A program made the position numbers and the translations under genes. From Marinobacter sp. AC-23 (GTDB taxonomy: Bacteria; Pseudomonadota; Gammaproteobacteria; Pseudomonadales; Oleiphilaceae), in NCBI RefSeq assembly GCF_001858325.1, contig NZ_MBPP01000013.1, positions 24,362 to 88,361 of the forward strand: a DNA stretch of 64,000 nt, read 5' to 3'. Of the stretch, positions 10,843 through 21,428 are shown piece by piece (the stretch's first letter is position 1; every line of letters begins with the position of its first letter). The notes under the pieces were generated by a model, which saw nothing but the letters and a program-made list of their open reading frames with translations, had not been told where the DNA came from and did not search any database.

Positions 10843-12333
10843 TCAGGAAGGGAAGGCAAACTGAGTCCCTTCACGAACCCCTGCAGATGGCCAGCGTTGG
10901 GTAATCGTTTTACGCCGGGTATAGAAGCGAACTGAATCGGGGCCGTATGCGCCAAGATCTCCGAACAATGAACGTTTCCAGCCACCAAAGCTATGGTAAG
11001 ACACCGGAACGGGCAGGGGCACGTTGATGCCAACCATGCCTACCAGTATGTTGTCACTGAAATAGCGGGCAGCCTCGCCATCGCGAGTGAAAATGCAGGT
11101 GCCGTTGCCGTATTCGTGGTCGTTGATCAGCTGCATTGCCTCTTCCATGGTATTAACACGCATGACCAAAAGAACCGGGCCAAAGATTTCTTCAAGGTAG
11201 CAAGTCATGTTCGGGGTTACGCGGTCTATCAATGTGCCCCCAACATAAAATCCATTCTCGTGGCCAGGTACAGCTACACTGCGACCATCAACGACAACAT
11301 CTGCACCTTCTTGTTCCGCACTGCTGATATATCCGCAAACTTTTTCCTGGTGTGCCTTGGTGATCACTGGCCCAAAATCGTTCTTGGCGTCAGAGAAAGG
11401 CCCTACTTTCAGGCTCTCCATCTGCGCTTTCATTTTGTTGATCAGAGCATCTGCCATCTCATCACCAACTGCGACAGCAACCGAAAGCGCCATGCAACGT
11501 TCACCCGAGGAGCCAAACGCAGCACCAGTCAGTGCACTGATCGCATTATCCAGATCTGCATCCGGCATAACGATAGCGTGGTTCTTGGCACCACCCAAGG
11601 CCTGACAGCGTTTGCCGTTTGCACTTGCGCGGGAGTAGATATATTCAGCAATGGGGGTTGAGCCAACAAAGCTGACTGCCTGAACGCGGTCATCATCCAG
11701 CAAGGTGTCTACCGCTTCTTTATCGCCATTAACAACATTCAAAACGCCGGCAGGTAGGCCCGCTTCGTGAAGCAGTTCGGCAATGAACAGCACTGAAGAT
11801 GGGTCACGCTCCGAAGGCTTGAGTACGAATGTATTACCACAGGCGATTGCCATCGGGTACATCCATAGCGGCACCATTATCGGGAAGTTGAAGGGAGTGA
11901 TGCCAGCAACAACTCCCAGTGGCTGGAAATCACTCCAGGAGTCGATATTGGGGCCTGCGTTTTTGCTGTACTCGCCTTTGAGTAACTCTGGGGTGCCGCA
12001 AGCATACTCAACGTTTTCAATGCCTCGCCTAAGCTCGCCCATGGCATCATGAACGATCTTCCCATGTTCCTGACCTACAAGGCGGCAAATTTCGTCGGCA
12101 TTTTGTTCAAGGAGTTCCTTGAATCGAAACATAACCTGAGCGCGCTTGGAGGGAGGCGTGTTTCGCCAGGCCGGGTAAGCCGCATGTGCCGCCGCAACGG
12201 CCTCTTCTACGGTCGCTTTTGGTGCGAGGCTAAGCTTGGCGGCAACTTCGCCGGTCGATGGATTATAAACGTCTTGAGTGTGATCGTCTGTTGTCACGAT
12301 CTTGCTGTTAATCAGGTGTCCAATAGTTTTCAT
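10843..12333 (-). CDS. mmsA: CoA-acylating methylmalonate/malonate-semialdehyde dehydrogenase
   Basis: Oxidises malonate semialdehyde (from beta-alanine) or methylmalonate semialdehyde (from beta-aminoisobutyrate) to acetyl-CoA or propionyl-CoA with NAD and CoA. The 496-residue protein has the ALDH fold, with Rossmann motif FVGSTPIAEYIY, catalytic cysteine in SSGERCMALS, and QALGGAKNH where ordinary ALDHs carry the general-base Glu; loss of that Glu is the hallmark of the CoA-acylating MmsA family. The gene is downstream of the beta-alanine aminotransferase on the same strand with a 32-bp gap, so the pair form an operon. In this setting the role is probably the final step of uracil/thymine breakdown rather than valine breakdown, though both are possible. 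Confidence 0.92.
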   Translation of the reverse strand: MKTIGHLINSKIVTTDDHTQDVYNPSTGEVAAKLSLAPKATVEEAVAAAHAAYPAWRNTPPSKRAQVMFRFKELLEQNADEICRLVGQEHGKIVHDAMGELRRGIENVEYACGTPELLKGEYSKNAGPNIDSWSDFQPLGVVAGITPFNFPIMVPLWMYPMAIACGNTFVLKPSERDPSSVLFIAELLHEAGLPAGVLNVVNGDKEAVDTLLDDDRVQAVSFVGSTPIAEYIYSRASANGKRCQALGGAKNHAIVMPDADLDNAISALTGAAFGSSGERCMALSVAVAVGDEMADALINKMKAQMESLKVGPFSDAKNDFGPVITKAHQEKVCGYISSAEQEGADVVVDGRSVAVPGHENGFYVGGTLIDRVTPNMTCYLEEIFGPVLLVMRVNTMEEAMQLINDHEYGNGTCIFTRDGEAARYFSDNILVGMVGINVPLPVPVSYHSFGGWKRSLFGDLGAYGPDSVRFYTRRKTITQRWPSAGVREGTQFAFPS

Positions 12334-12365
12334 TGTTTGGTCTCGTCAAAAAATTGTGTTGGGTA

Positions 12366-13745
12366 TCAATCGAGTTCGTTGATAGCGTCGCCTATGGTGT
12401 TAATCACTCGGTCAATTTCATGTTCAGTGATGGTGAAGGGCAATCCAAGCTGAATCGAGTCGCCGCCATAGCGCACATAGAACCCTTTCTCCCAGCACTT
12501 CATGGCAATCTCGTATGGGCGGCGTGCCGGCTCGCCAGGGTAGCTCTCTATCTGGAAGGCACCTGCCAAACCATAGTTACGAATGTCAGTGATATAACGT
12601 GTACCTTTCAGGCTGTGCAAGGCGTCCTCGAATTTGGGACTGATTGCGCGTACCTGATCAATCAACTTGTCTTTCTCCAACACATCCAGGGCAGCCATGG
12701 CCGCTGCACAAGCAACAGGGTGACCTGAATAGGTGTACCCATGGGGCAGTTCCATCATGTAGTCGTGCCCACCTTGGTCCATGAAGGTCTGATAAATTTC
12801 GCTCTGTACAATCACTGCCCCCATTGGCACAGCACCGTTGGTCAGCTGTTTGGCAATGTTCATCATGTCTGGAATTACGCCAAACTCTTCTGCGCCTGAC
12901 ATGGAGCCCATTCGCCCGAAGCCCGTGATGACTTCGTCAAAAATCAGCAAAATATCATGTTGGTCGCAGATTTCGCGCAAGCGTTTCAAGTAACCGCGGG
13001 GGGGCGGAATGACTCCGGCGGAGCCTGCTAGTGGCTCTACGATCACAGCGGCGATGTTTGAAGCATCGTGCAGGGCAATAAGTTCCAGGAGATCATCTGC
13101 ACGTTCGGCACCGTGTTCCGGCATGCCCCGGGTGAAGGCGTTCTCTTTCAGAAGAGTGTGAGGTAGATGATCAGCGTCTATGCCTTGGCCAAACATGGTA
13201 CGGTTCGCTCCGATACCGCCCACACTGAAGCCACCAAAGTTAACGCCATGATAGCCCTTTGCACGGCCGATCAATTTGGTCTTGGTCGGCTTGCCATTTT
13301 TCCGCCAGTAGGCCCGGGCAATTTTTAGTGACGTGTCGGCACTTTCTGAACCTGATCCTGTGAAAAACACATTGTTCAGGTTTCCAGGCATGAGCTCACG
13401 CAGACGGTGGGCCAGTTCAAAGGCCTTTGGGTGGCCTAGCTGGAAGGATGGAGCATAGTCCAACTCCTGCAGTTGACGGCTTACAGCTTCTGCAATCTCA
13501 GGTCGACCATGACCAGCGCCGCAGGTCCAAAGCCCCGAGAGGCCATCAAGGATCTGACGACCGTTAGCATCAGTCAGGTAGTGACCTTTGGCAGCGGTGA
13601 TGAGGCGCGGATCACGTTTGAATTGCCGGTTGCTTGTGTAGGGCATCCAGTAAGCATCGAGTTGCTCGGGGCTTAGCCCGGCAAACCGGTTGTCGGCGAG
13701 TTCATTCTCGCTGTCAGCACCAAGTTGAGTCGCTAAATTATTCAT
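12366..13745 (-). CDS. omega-amino acid (beta-alanine):pyruvate aminotransferase
   Basis: Class III PLP transaminase that converts beta-alanine plus pyruvate to malonate semialdehyde plus L-alanine. Motifs include IFDEVITGFGRMG, the PLP lysine in NIAKQLTNGAVPMG, and HGYTYSGHPVACAA. The ATG at 13745 (MNNLATQ) is chosen over 13787 because AGGGGG lies about 5 bases before it; this gives 459 residues, in line with BauA-type enzymes. It is upstream of mmsA in the same operon and divergent from a LysR regulator. With the ureidopropionase and dihydropyrimidinase nearby, it fits pyrimidine breakdown. A polyamine or taurine role cannot be excluded. Confidence 0.9.
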   Translation of the reverse strand: MNNLATQLGADSENELADNRFAGLSPEQLDAYWMPYTSNRQFKRDPRLITAAKGHYLTDANGRQILDGLSGLWTCGAGHGRPEIAEAVSRQLQELDYAPSFQLGHPKAFELAHRLRELMPGNLNNVFFTGSGSESADTSLKIARAYWRKNGKPTKTKLIGRAKGYHGVNFGGFSVGGIGANRTMFGQGIDADHLPHTLLKENAFTRGMPEHGAERADDLLELIALHDASNIAAVIVEPLAGSAGVIPPPRGYLKRLREICDQHDILLIFDEVITGFGRMGSMSGAEEFGVIPDMMNIAKQLTNGAVPMGAVIVQSEIYQTFMDQGGHDYMMELPHGYTYSGHPVACAAAMAALDVLEKDKLIDQVRAISPKFEDALHSLKGTRYITDIRNYGLAGAFQIESYPGEPARRPYEIAMKCWEKGFYVRYGGDSIQLGLPFTITEHEIDRVINTIGDAINELD

Positions 13746-13895
13746 GCTGCCCCCTAGTTTGGGTTGTTGTTCAGTGATTGCTTGCATACACCATGGGATA
13801 GATTTTTGGTAAGTTAAATATAGAAGTATTTATTTTTGTGTAAGTATTTGCTTAACTATGGGATTGCTCCACAACAGGTATTAGGGAGAAGTGGC

Positions 13896-14816
13896 ATGAA
13901 ACGTCGCAGCACTGCGATATCCGGGCAGGTAAGTGATACCGATCTGAGGTTGCTCAGGATCTATCGAACCGTTGTTGAGTGTGGTGGTTTCTCAGCGGCA
14001 GAAGTTCAGGCGAACATCAGCCGCGCAGCAATCAGCATGGCCATGAGTGATCTTGAAACACGACTGTCCCTTCGGCTCTGCCAGCGTGGCCGCAGCGGGT
14101 TCTCGCTGACCGACGAAGGTGCCGAAGTGTATCAGGCAACCCTGCAGCTTCTGGCCTCGGTAGAGGGATTTCGTACCCGAGTGAACGGTTTGCACTCCAG
14201 ATTGAAAGGAGAGCTGAATATTGGCATAACAGATAACCTGGTAACCATACCCGAAATGCATATCACCAGTGCTCTCAGTGGGCTGAAGAAGCGTGGCCCG
14301 GAAGTAAAGATCAATATTCGTATGATTCCACCCAACGATATTGAGCTTGGAGTGCTCGACGGTCGCCTGCACACCGGCGTGGTACCCACCTTGAAAACCC
14401 TGCCAGGGTTGCAGTATCGACCGCTTTACGAAGAAGTTTCTCAACTTTACTGTGGCGTTGATCATCCACTCTTTGAGCATGCCCCGGAGAGTCTTGACGC
14501 GCTATCTGAGCATGATGCTGTCATACCAGCCTATGCTCAGGCACCGGAGATCAAGGCTCAATTGGAACCACTTAATGGATTGGCTTCCTCAACCGATCGC
14601 GAGGGAATAGCATTTCTGATTCTTTCGGGTTGTTACATTGGCTATTTGCCAACCCATTATGCCCATCACTGGGTTCGTGATGGCAAGATGTTTGCGCTGA
14701 TGCCGGATACTTGCCAGTACATAACTCGTTACAGCGCTATTACCCGGAAAGGGGCTCCGCCCAATTTGGTACTGGAAAGTTATCTTGAAGAGCTAGATCG
14801 CTTGAACGGCCAATAG
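13896..14816 (+). CDS. LysR-family transcriptional regulator
   Basis: It has an N-terminal winged helix-turn-helix (LRLLRIYRTVVECGGFSAAE, then RAAISMAMSDLETRLSLRLCQR) and a C-terminal periplasmic-binding-like effector domain, 306 residues in all. The start ATG 13896 is preceded by AGGGAGA, whereas the longer frame from TTG 13836 has no ribosome-binding site. The gene is divergent from the aminotransferase-dehydrogenase operon, with about 150 bp between starts, the classic layout for a LysR activator of its neighbour. The ligand is unknown; beta-alanine or a related amino acid is a reasonable guess. Confidence 0.88.
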   Translation: MKRRSTAISGQVSDTDLRLLRIYRTVVECGGFSAAEVQANISRAAISMAMSDLETRLSLRLCQRGRSGFSLTDEGAEVYQATLQLLASVEGFRTRVNGLHSRLKGELNIGITDNLVTIPEMHITSALSGLKKRGPEVKINIRMIPPNDIELGVLDGRLHTGVVPTLKTLPGLQYRPLYEEVSQLYCGVDHPLFEHAPESLDALSEHDAVIPAYAQAPEIKAQLEPLNGLASSTDREGIAFLILSGCYIGYLPTHYAHHWVRDGKMFALMPDTCQYITRYSAITRKGAPPNLVLESYLEELDRLNGQ

Positions 14817-15131
14817 GTCGCCCTGCGAGGCTTTGGTTACATGGGTTACTTGCAGGCCGTTCCTGATCGAGCGGTCTGTTATTATTGCTCGCAATTTGAC
14901 ATAAATCCTGCCTTATTCTCTTTGCCAATCCTGTTCATAATTTTAATTAATCAAAAACAATGGTTTATTTGTCTTTCTGTATCGCATTTTAGTCGTTGCG
15001 AAAGCAAAAATTTAAAAGCCTCCATATAATCTTTTAACCTATTGATTATTATTGTTTTTTTAGTTTCCGGGTATTGGGGTGTGAGTCCAGGGTGGGCTGC
15101 CCTCTATTTATCTGGTGGTAAAAAACTCTCC

Positions 15132-15160
15132 TTGACTATCCGGAAAACGGCCCCTACCTT
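15132..15160 (+). promoter_or_regulatory. putative sigma-70 promoter upstream of the pyrimidine genes
   Basis: TTGACT at 15132-15137, a 17-base spacer, then TACCTT at 15155-15160. The -35 is good and the -10 weak (4 of 6), which is common for regulated promoters. It is about 280 bp upstream of the ureidopropionase start. Its -10 touches the inverted repeat described in the next entry. No transcription start is known. Confidence 0.4.
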
Positions 15161-15174
15161 TACCAACAGGTAAA
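15159..15174. promoter_or_regulatory. inverted repeat TTTACC-N4-GGTAAA, candidate RutR-like operator
   Basis: Perfect 6-bp arms around AACA. The layout TTnACC-A-nn-n-GGTnAA is close to the known E. coli RutR operator TTGACCA-nn-TGGTCAA, with the outer base pair of each arm changed. It overlaps the putative -10, as expected for a repressor site. The same 16-bp element occurs upstream of cofG (37907-37922), and a RutR-like TetR protein is encoded at 20071. Binding is inferred, not shown. Confidence 0.6.
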
Positions 15175-15243
15175 AAAATACAACACTCTCTTTTCTCTGA
15201 ACTAAGAATATAAGTTCAATATTTTCAGAAGGATATGAGAAAA

Positions 15244-15348
15244 ATGCCTGGTAAAGAGTTACCCATGCAAGAACCTCCACCATTTTTAAAACTTTCTAGC
15301 GCGCGCCGCGAATATTCGAATGAAATCACGTTCGTTTTTTCAGCCTGA
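15244..15348 (+). CDS. possible 34-residue small ORF, unknown
   Basis: ATG at 15244 to TGA at 15346-15348, with AGAAGGA about 12 bases upstream. The product starts MPGKELPMQEPP and has no recognisable domain. It lies between the operator and the ureidopropionase gene, so it might be a leader peptide, or merely a chance frame. No signal peptide or membrane segment is seen. Confidence 0.2.
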   Translation: MPGKELPMQEPPPFLKLSSARREYSNEITFVFSA

Positions 15349-15436
15349 CAGGCATTTCCGGGGTGTTTTTACTCAGAAGTGCTGAAGAAAACCGAAGGCT
15401 GTTGACACCACCCGACAAGAACAAGAGGTGAAAATT

Positions 15437-16318
15437 ATGGCTAAAGTCAAGTGTGGCTTGATTCAGATGGGCCTTAAAGGCAAGACCTCGATGAGTCCCG
15501 GCCAAATCCGTGATGAGATGATTTCTGCTCATCTGCCATTGATCGACGAAGCTGGGAAACAGGGCGTTCAAGTGCTCTGTTTTCAGGAAGTGTTCACCCA
15601 GCCCTACTTCTGTGCCAGCCAGGATACCAAGTGGTACGACGCGGCTGAGCGAATTCCAGACGGGCATACCACCCGATTGATGCAGGAGTATGCAAAGAAG
15701 TATCGAATGGTCATTGTTGTTCCCATATTCGAGGAGGACATTACTGGTGTTTTTTACAACACAGCAGCGGTGATCGACGCGGATGGAAGCTACCTCGGAA
15801 AATACCGTAAGAACCACATCCCTGATACGGCACCAGGATTCTGGGAGAAGCTCTACTTCAAACCAGGCAATAGTGGCTATCCAGTGTTTGATACTGCCTT
15901 TTGCAAGCTCGGTGTATACATCTGCTACGACCGTCATTTCCCCGAGGGTTGGCGTGCTCTGGCGTTAAACGGTGCGGAATATATTGTCAACCCTTCCGCT
16001 ACCGTCAAAGGAAAAAGCCGTTATCTGTGGGAGCTTGAACAGCCAGCCTCGGCAGCAGCCAATGGTGTCTTTATTGGCGCTATAAACCGCGTTGGAAAGG
16101 AAGCCCCATGGGACGATCGAATGGGTGAGTTTTATGGATCGAGCTATATCGTCAATCCACTCGGTCAAATCGAAGCGCAGGCCAGTGAAGATCAAGATGA
16201 ACTGCTGGTTCACGAGATTGATCTGGACATGATACGAGAGGTGCGTAAGGCTGGCAGTTTTTCCGCGACCGCCGCCCGGAATCTTACGAAAAACTGGTTG
16301 CACAATAAGGCGTTATAA
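15437..16318 (+). CDS. beta-ureidopropionase, nitrilase superfamily
   Basis: Hydrolyses N-carbamoyl-beta-alanine (or N-carbamoyl-beta-aminoisobutyrate) to the beta-amino acid, CO2 and ammonia. The nitrilase triad is visible: Glu51 (CFQEVFTQPYF), Lys125 (GKYRKNHIP) and Cys163 (VYICYDRHFPEGWR). The Cys-Tyr-Asp-Arg-His context and FWEKLYFKPGN segment are those of ureidopropionases and N-carbamoyl-D-amino-acid hydrolases. ATG 15437 follows AGAGGTGA; the product has 293 residues. It is the first large gene of a row with the NCS1 permease and dihydropyrimidinase. A related carbamoylase substrate is possible. Confidence 0.9.
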   Translation: MAKVKCGLIQMGLKGKTSMSPGQIRDEMISAHLPLIDEAGKQGVQVLCFQEVFTQPYFCASQDTKWYDAAERIPDGHTTRLMQEYAKKYRMVIVVPIFEEDITGVFYNTAAVIDADGSYLGKYRKNHIPDTAPGFWEKLYFKPGNSGYPVFDTAFCKLGVYICYDRHFPEGWRALALNGAEYIVNPSATVKGKSRYLWELEQPASAAANGVFIGAINRVGKEAPWDDRMGEFYGSSYIVNPLGQIEAQASEDQDELLVHEIDLDMIREVRKAGSFSATAARNLTKNWLHNKAL

Positions 16319-16331
16319 AGCTGAGAAACTC

Positions 16332-16354
16332 CCTGCGACGCTCTGAGTCGCAGG
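16332..16354 (+). repeat. intercistronic hairpin between ureidopropionase and permease genes
   Basis: CCTGCGAC and GTCGCAGG form a perfect 8-bp stem with a 7-base loop, without a T-run. It may tune expression or mRNA stability between the two genes rather than end transcription. Confidence 0.5.
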
Positions 16355-16383
16355 CATCATAATTACAATATACGAGTTGAATC

Positions 16384-17903
16384 ATGAGCCATAAAACAAG
16401 TAATACATCAGCAAACAGTCCGGCGGGCATGCAGCCCGGATATTGCCCGGACCTCTGGAATGAAGATCTTTCGCCGGTCGAGCCCCATGAGCGAACCTGG
16501 AGGTGGCACAATATCGCGGCTTTATGGGTTGCCATGGTGGTCTGTGTTCCTGCCTACATGCTGGCTGCCAGCCTGGTGCCTGAAGGAATGTCCTGGTGGC
16601 AGGCGGTAATGACGGTATTTATTGGCAACCTTATTGTATTGGTCCCCATGTTGCTGTTTGGGCATGCGGGTGCAAAACATGGTATTCCTTTTCCTGTGCT
16701 GCTCAGAGCATCGTTCGGCACCTCAGGGGCAAAAGTTGCGGCTATGCTGCGCGGCATTGTTGGTTGCGGTTGGTTTGGCATACAGACATGGGTGGCGGCT
16801 CCGCCATCTACGTTATTCTCAACATCCTGACGGATCAGGCTCTGGTTGGGGAGGCCATTCCCGGTTTGGGCATCGACCTGGCACAGTTCCTGTCGTTTCT
16901 GGCTTGCTGGGGTTTGCATATTTATTTCATAGCTCGCGGAACCGAATCTATCCGTGTACTGGAGACCTATGCGGCTCCTTTTCTTATTGCGATGTCCGTC
17001 GGCTTGTTGGCCTGGGCAGTCGTTAAGGCAGGTGGTTTTGGCCCGATGTTGTCTACCCCGTCCGAGTTCGTAAAGGGCGGTGCTCGCGAGGGAGAATTCT
17101 GGCAAGCTTTTTGGCCGGGTTTAACCGCCATGGTGGGTTTCTGGGCAACCCTGGCCCTGAATATTCCTGACTTCACCCGATTTGCCAAGAACCAGCGCCA
17201 CCAATTTATCGGCCAGGCAGTGGGTTTGCCGATTCCTATGGCGCTGCTCGCATTCATTGCAGTAGGGGTGGCTTCGGCAACCGTGGTTATCTATGGCGAG
17301 GCACTTTGGGACCCCATTGCTATCACTGAACGCATGGGTGGTTTTGCAGTGGTTATCGCACTGCTGGCGCTGCTTATTGCCACGGTCACCACAAATATAG
17401 CGGCTAACGTGGTGGCTCCAGCCAATGGCTTTTCGAACCTTAGTCCGCGCTTAATTTCATTCCGCATGGGTGGCTACATCACCGCAGGGTTGGGGATCGT
17501 CATTATGCCGTGGAAGCTTCTGGAATCCACGGGTGCCTATATTTTTATTTGGCTGATCGGTTATTCAGCGCTACTTGGGCCCTTGGCCGGCATTATGCTT
17601 ACCGATTACCTGCTGCTCCGCAAAACGGAGCTCTCCCACGCAGATCTTTTCAAAAATGATGGGATATACAGCTACGGCAATGGCTGGAACACGAATGCCT
17701 TTATCGCATTCGCGGTTGCGGTTCTTCCCAACCTGCCCGGTTTCCTGGTGGCTGCAGGAGCCATGGGGAGTGCGCCCGTATTTTTCACTACCATTTATAA
17801 CTATGCCTGGTTTGTTGGCGTTGCTTTGGGCGCTGGCGTGTATTTCATGCTTATGCGCATCAGCCACCCGGCATTAGTGATGGCACAACCTGAAGCCAGC
17901 TAG
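16384..17903 (+). CDS. NCS1-family pyrimidine/hydantoin permease (single-base frameshift near 16794)
   Basis: Cytoplasmic-membrane symporter of the nucleobase:cation symporter-1 family. The N-terminal signature NEDLSPVEPHERTWRWHNIAA and about 12 hydrophobic segments are typical of uracil, allantoin and hydantoin permeases. The frame breaks at GG 16794-16795. Adding one G restores QTWVGGSAIY and a 506-residue protein ending at 17903. It lies between the ureidopropionase and dihydropyrimidinase genes, so uracil, thymine or a dihydropyrimidine is the probable cargo. The break matches the G/C-run losses seen elsewhere in the window, so the gene is probably intact in the cell. Confidence 0.88.
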
Positions 17904-17929
17904 AACTACATAACAAAGATAAATCATGA

Positions 17930-19380
<1,451 letters not shown>

Positions 19381-19387
19381 TAGGCAT

Positions 19388-19413
19388 ACCGGCGGCATAC
19401 GAATGCCGCCGGT
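19388..19413 (+). terminator. hairpin after the dihydropyrimidinase gene
   Basis: ACCGGCGGCAT / ATGCCGCCGGT, an 11-bp perfect stem with an ACGA loop, 8 bp after the stop codon. Only a short CGTTTG follows, so termination may be partial and allow some read-through into the next small gene. Confidence 0.6.
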
Positions 19414-19432
19414 CGTTTGAGGGTAACCATGC

Positions 19433-19870
19433 ATGTGGTTCTATTTCTTTACAGCTCTGGCAGCTGGCGCGATGCTGCCCGTGCAGGCCGGCATAAATGC
19501 CGGCCTGGCTCGTACTTCGCATCCCTTGTGGGCGGCGGCCGCCTCTTTCGGGATTGGTACCCTGGTACTATTAGCTGCAGCATTTTTCATGCGCATTACC
19601 GCGCCCAATTGGCAGCAGATGGCGTCGTTGCCAATCTGGGTCTGGACTGGCGGTTTTTTGGGTGCCTTTTACGTTACCGTAATGGTGGTTTTCGCGCCAA
19701 AATTGGGTGCGGCCACACTATTAGCGTTGGTGGTAGCGGGACAAATGTTTGCCTCTACGTTACTTGACCACTATGGTTTCCTTGGTTTCACTCAGCAATC
19801 AATCACACCACTGAGAGCATTGGGCGTGGCCCTGCTTTTTATAGGCGTCTTGCTCGTCAGAAAATTTTAA
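19433..19870 (+). CDS. small DMT/YdcZ-type (DUF606) membrane protein
   Basis: The 145-residue protein is almost entirely hydrophobic, with about five membrane segments (FFTALAAGAMLPVQAGINAGLA near the start, LLALVVAGQMFASTLLDHYG, and ALGVALLFIGVLLVRKF at the end). These are features of the YdcZ/DUF606 branch of the drug/metabolite transporter superfamily. GAGGG lies upstream of ATG 19433. The transported compound is unknown. Its position directly after the dihydropyrimidinase suggests export or uptake of a related compound, but that is only a guess. Confidence 0.75.
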   Translation: MWFYFFTALAAGAMLPVQAGINAGLARTSHPLWAAAASFGIGTLVLLAAAFFMRITAPNWQQMASLPIWVWTGGFLGAFYVTVMVVFAPKLGAATLLALVVAGQMFASTLLDHYGFLGFTQQSITPLRALGVALLFIGVLLVRKF

Positions 19871-20070
19871 TGTTCACGCAATAGAGGCTGACCCCGGCCT
19901 CAGATTGCACCATCTTATCCCTCTCCCTTGTTCTCTCATTCCGCCTACTGGCTCCAGATCACCTTTGATACTAATTCTTCTGGGCGACGAGCTAGTAAAA
20001 AGGGATCCATGTTTGCGAGAATGCCGTACAGCTTCGTACCCTTCTTTTTTTGCAAATACAGGAAAACTGA

Positions 20071-20721
20071 ATGATCAATCATGACGTTCTGCGCAAGCCA
20101 CGCCGGCGCTCAGCTAGCCGTGAGGCACTGGAGCATAAGATTTTGGTGGCGGCGGAAGAGGTTTTCGCTGAACACGGGTTCAATGGTGCGTCCGTGGACA
20201 CAATCGCAGAGCGTGCCGGGCTATCGAAGCAGAACATGCTTTACTACTTCTCTTCCAAAGAAAGCCTTTATAACCATGTGCTTAAGGATATTCTTGACCT
20301 CTGGATCGAGAAGATGGCGCTGATTGAGCAGGCTGGTGACACGCCAACAGTGATGCTTGAGAACTATATACGAGGAAAGCTTGTACTGTCCTATACGCGC
20401 CCCCTTGGCTCGAAGGTTTTTGCCAGCGAAGTTGTTAGCGGCGCGGCGCATCTTCAGGGCTATATAAAGAATGATTTGCTTCCACAGCTTGAGGCTGATG
20501 TAGCTCTTGTTAATAGCTGGATCGAACAAGGTCTCATGGATAGAATTGAGCCGAAGCATCTTTTCTTCACCATCTGGGCGACCACGCAGACTTATGCAGA
20601 CTTCTCGGCACAGATCAGCCTGGCGCTAGGCAAAGAAAAGCTTGATGAAGATGACTTCATTCAAGCTGGTGATTTCCTCACTCATGTACTACTTAAAGGT
20701 TTGGGGCTTCCTCCTCGGTAG
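20071..20721 (+). CDS. TetR-family regulator, RutR-like
   Basis: It has an N-terminal TetR helix-turn-helix (AAEEVFAEHGFNGASVDTIAERAGLSK split over residues about 27-53, then MLYYFSSKESLYNHVL) and a C-terminal domain resembling E. coli RutR. The shared features include the YIRGKL.LSYTRP region, EVVSGAAHL, LVNSWIEQG and HLFFTIWATTQTYADF. RutR senses uracil and thymine and controls pyrimidine use. It has 216 residues. It lies between the dihydropyrimidinase block and codA. It is the best candidate to bind the TTTACC-N4-GGTAAA repeats at 15159 and 37907. Ligand and site are inferred. Confidence 0.85.
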   Translation: MINHDVLRKPRRRSASREALEHKILVAAEEVFAEHGFNGASVDTIAERAGLSKQNMLYYFSSKESLYNHVLKDILDLWIEKMALIEQAGDTPTVMLENYIRGKLVLSYTRPLGSKVFASEVVSGAAHLQGYIKNDLLPQLEADVALVNSWIEQGLMDRIEPKHLFFTIWATTQTYADFSAQISLALGKEKLDEDDFIQAGDFLTHVLLKGLGLPPR

Positions 20722-21428
20722 TCCTGGAGGTGTATTGAAATGCTGACCTGGATCCGCTGCTGGAAATATCGTCCATAGCGAGATCTTTTAAAATGCCGCG
20801 CCTTATGGGGGGCTTCAAATAGGAATACTGCATCTTTGAGTGGCAAGGTTTTATTAAATATTTATTTTATAAAAATAACCAGAAAAAATGTTGATCATTC
20901 AGTAAAATGGTAGTACTTTAATATCGTAAATAAAAATACAATACCGTCGTAACGGAAGTGATTTATTTATAATGTAAAATTTCTATTAGCAGTTGGATTG
21001 TTGAGGCAATAGATTCAATGAGCAGCCAGCTTATCGATCGAAAATTATTATTTATGTGTTTCGGGTTAGTTATGAATATAACGGCTTTCCCGTCATGTTA
21101 AAATTTATCCAATTGCAGATGTCTTCTGGATTGCCTGCGAAGACATTGGTCAACTATCTGGCCACGTTTTCGTTTTCATCAAACACCCTCCTTTCTTGCC
21201 ATCTATTCATCTCTTTAATGCCTGTAAAATTCAAATATTTTATATCGTTCTATAAACCCTTCTCTTTACATATTAATTAACTACACATCATTGACCATTT
21301 TTTAGTTATGGTAACGGACGGTTTTCTGTGTCTGTTATTTATGACTGAGATTTTGTCGATACTATGATCCTGGTTCTGCGTTGGCCACAGACTATTTATT
21401 GATGGTCTCATCTTATGAGGGTTTAAAT
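20722..21428. other. 707-bp AT-rich intergenic region upstream of codA
   Basis: Markedly richer in A and T than its surroundings, especially 20850-21090 and 21210-21280. No conserved gene is seen; a 74-codon frame at 21056 looks spurious. TTGACCAT (21291-21298) and ATGGTAA (21308-21314) form an imperfect inverted repeat about 115 bp before the codA start and echo a pair upstream of cofG. The composition suggests a transfer junction or a remnant of lost genes. Confidence 0.5.
21291..21314. promoter_or_regulatory. imperfect inverted repeat TTGACCAT-N9-ATGGTAA
   Basis: TTGACCAT and ATGGTAA share five paired positions (ACCAT/ATGGT) across nine bases. The half TTGACCA is identical to half of the E. 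coli RutR consensus. A similar pair with a 10-base spacer lies in the cofG promoter (37932-37953). A regulatory role for codA is plausible but unproven. Confidence 0.3.

Larger units (their letters stand above)
14817..15436. other. 620-bp intergenic region upstream of the ureidopropionase gene
   Basis: No convincing conserved gene. It is AT-rich between about 14930 and 15070. The right half holds a promoter-like pair (15132-15160), the inverted repeat TTTACC-N4-GGTAAA (15159-15174), further GGTAAA half-sites near 15117 and 15250, and a possible 34-codon ORF (15244-15348). It probably carries the control region for the genes that follow. Confidence 0.6.

Noticed and set aside
14841..15029. 62-codon frame after the LysR gene
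   Set aside because: Hydrophobic by virtue of AT-rich sequence, with no ribosome-binding site and no known relative that I recognise.
21056..21280. 74-codon frame in the AT-rich gap
   Set aside because: No ribosome-binding site, no recognisable domain, and a composition like the surrounding non-coding sequence.
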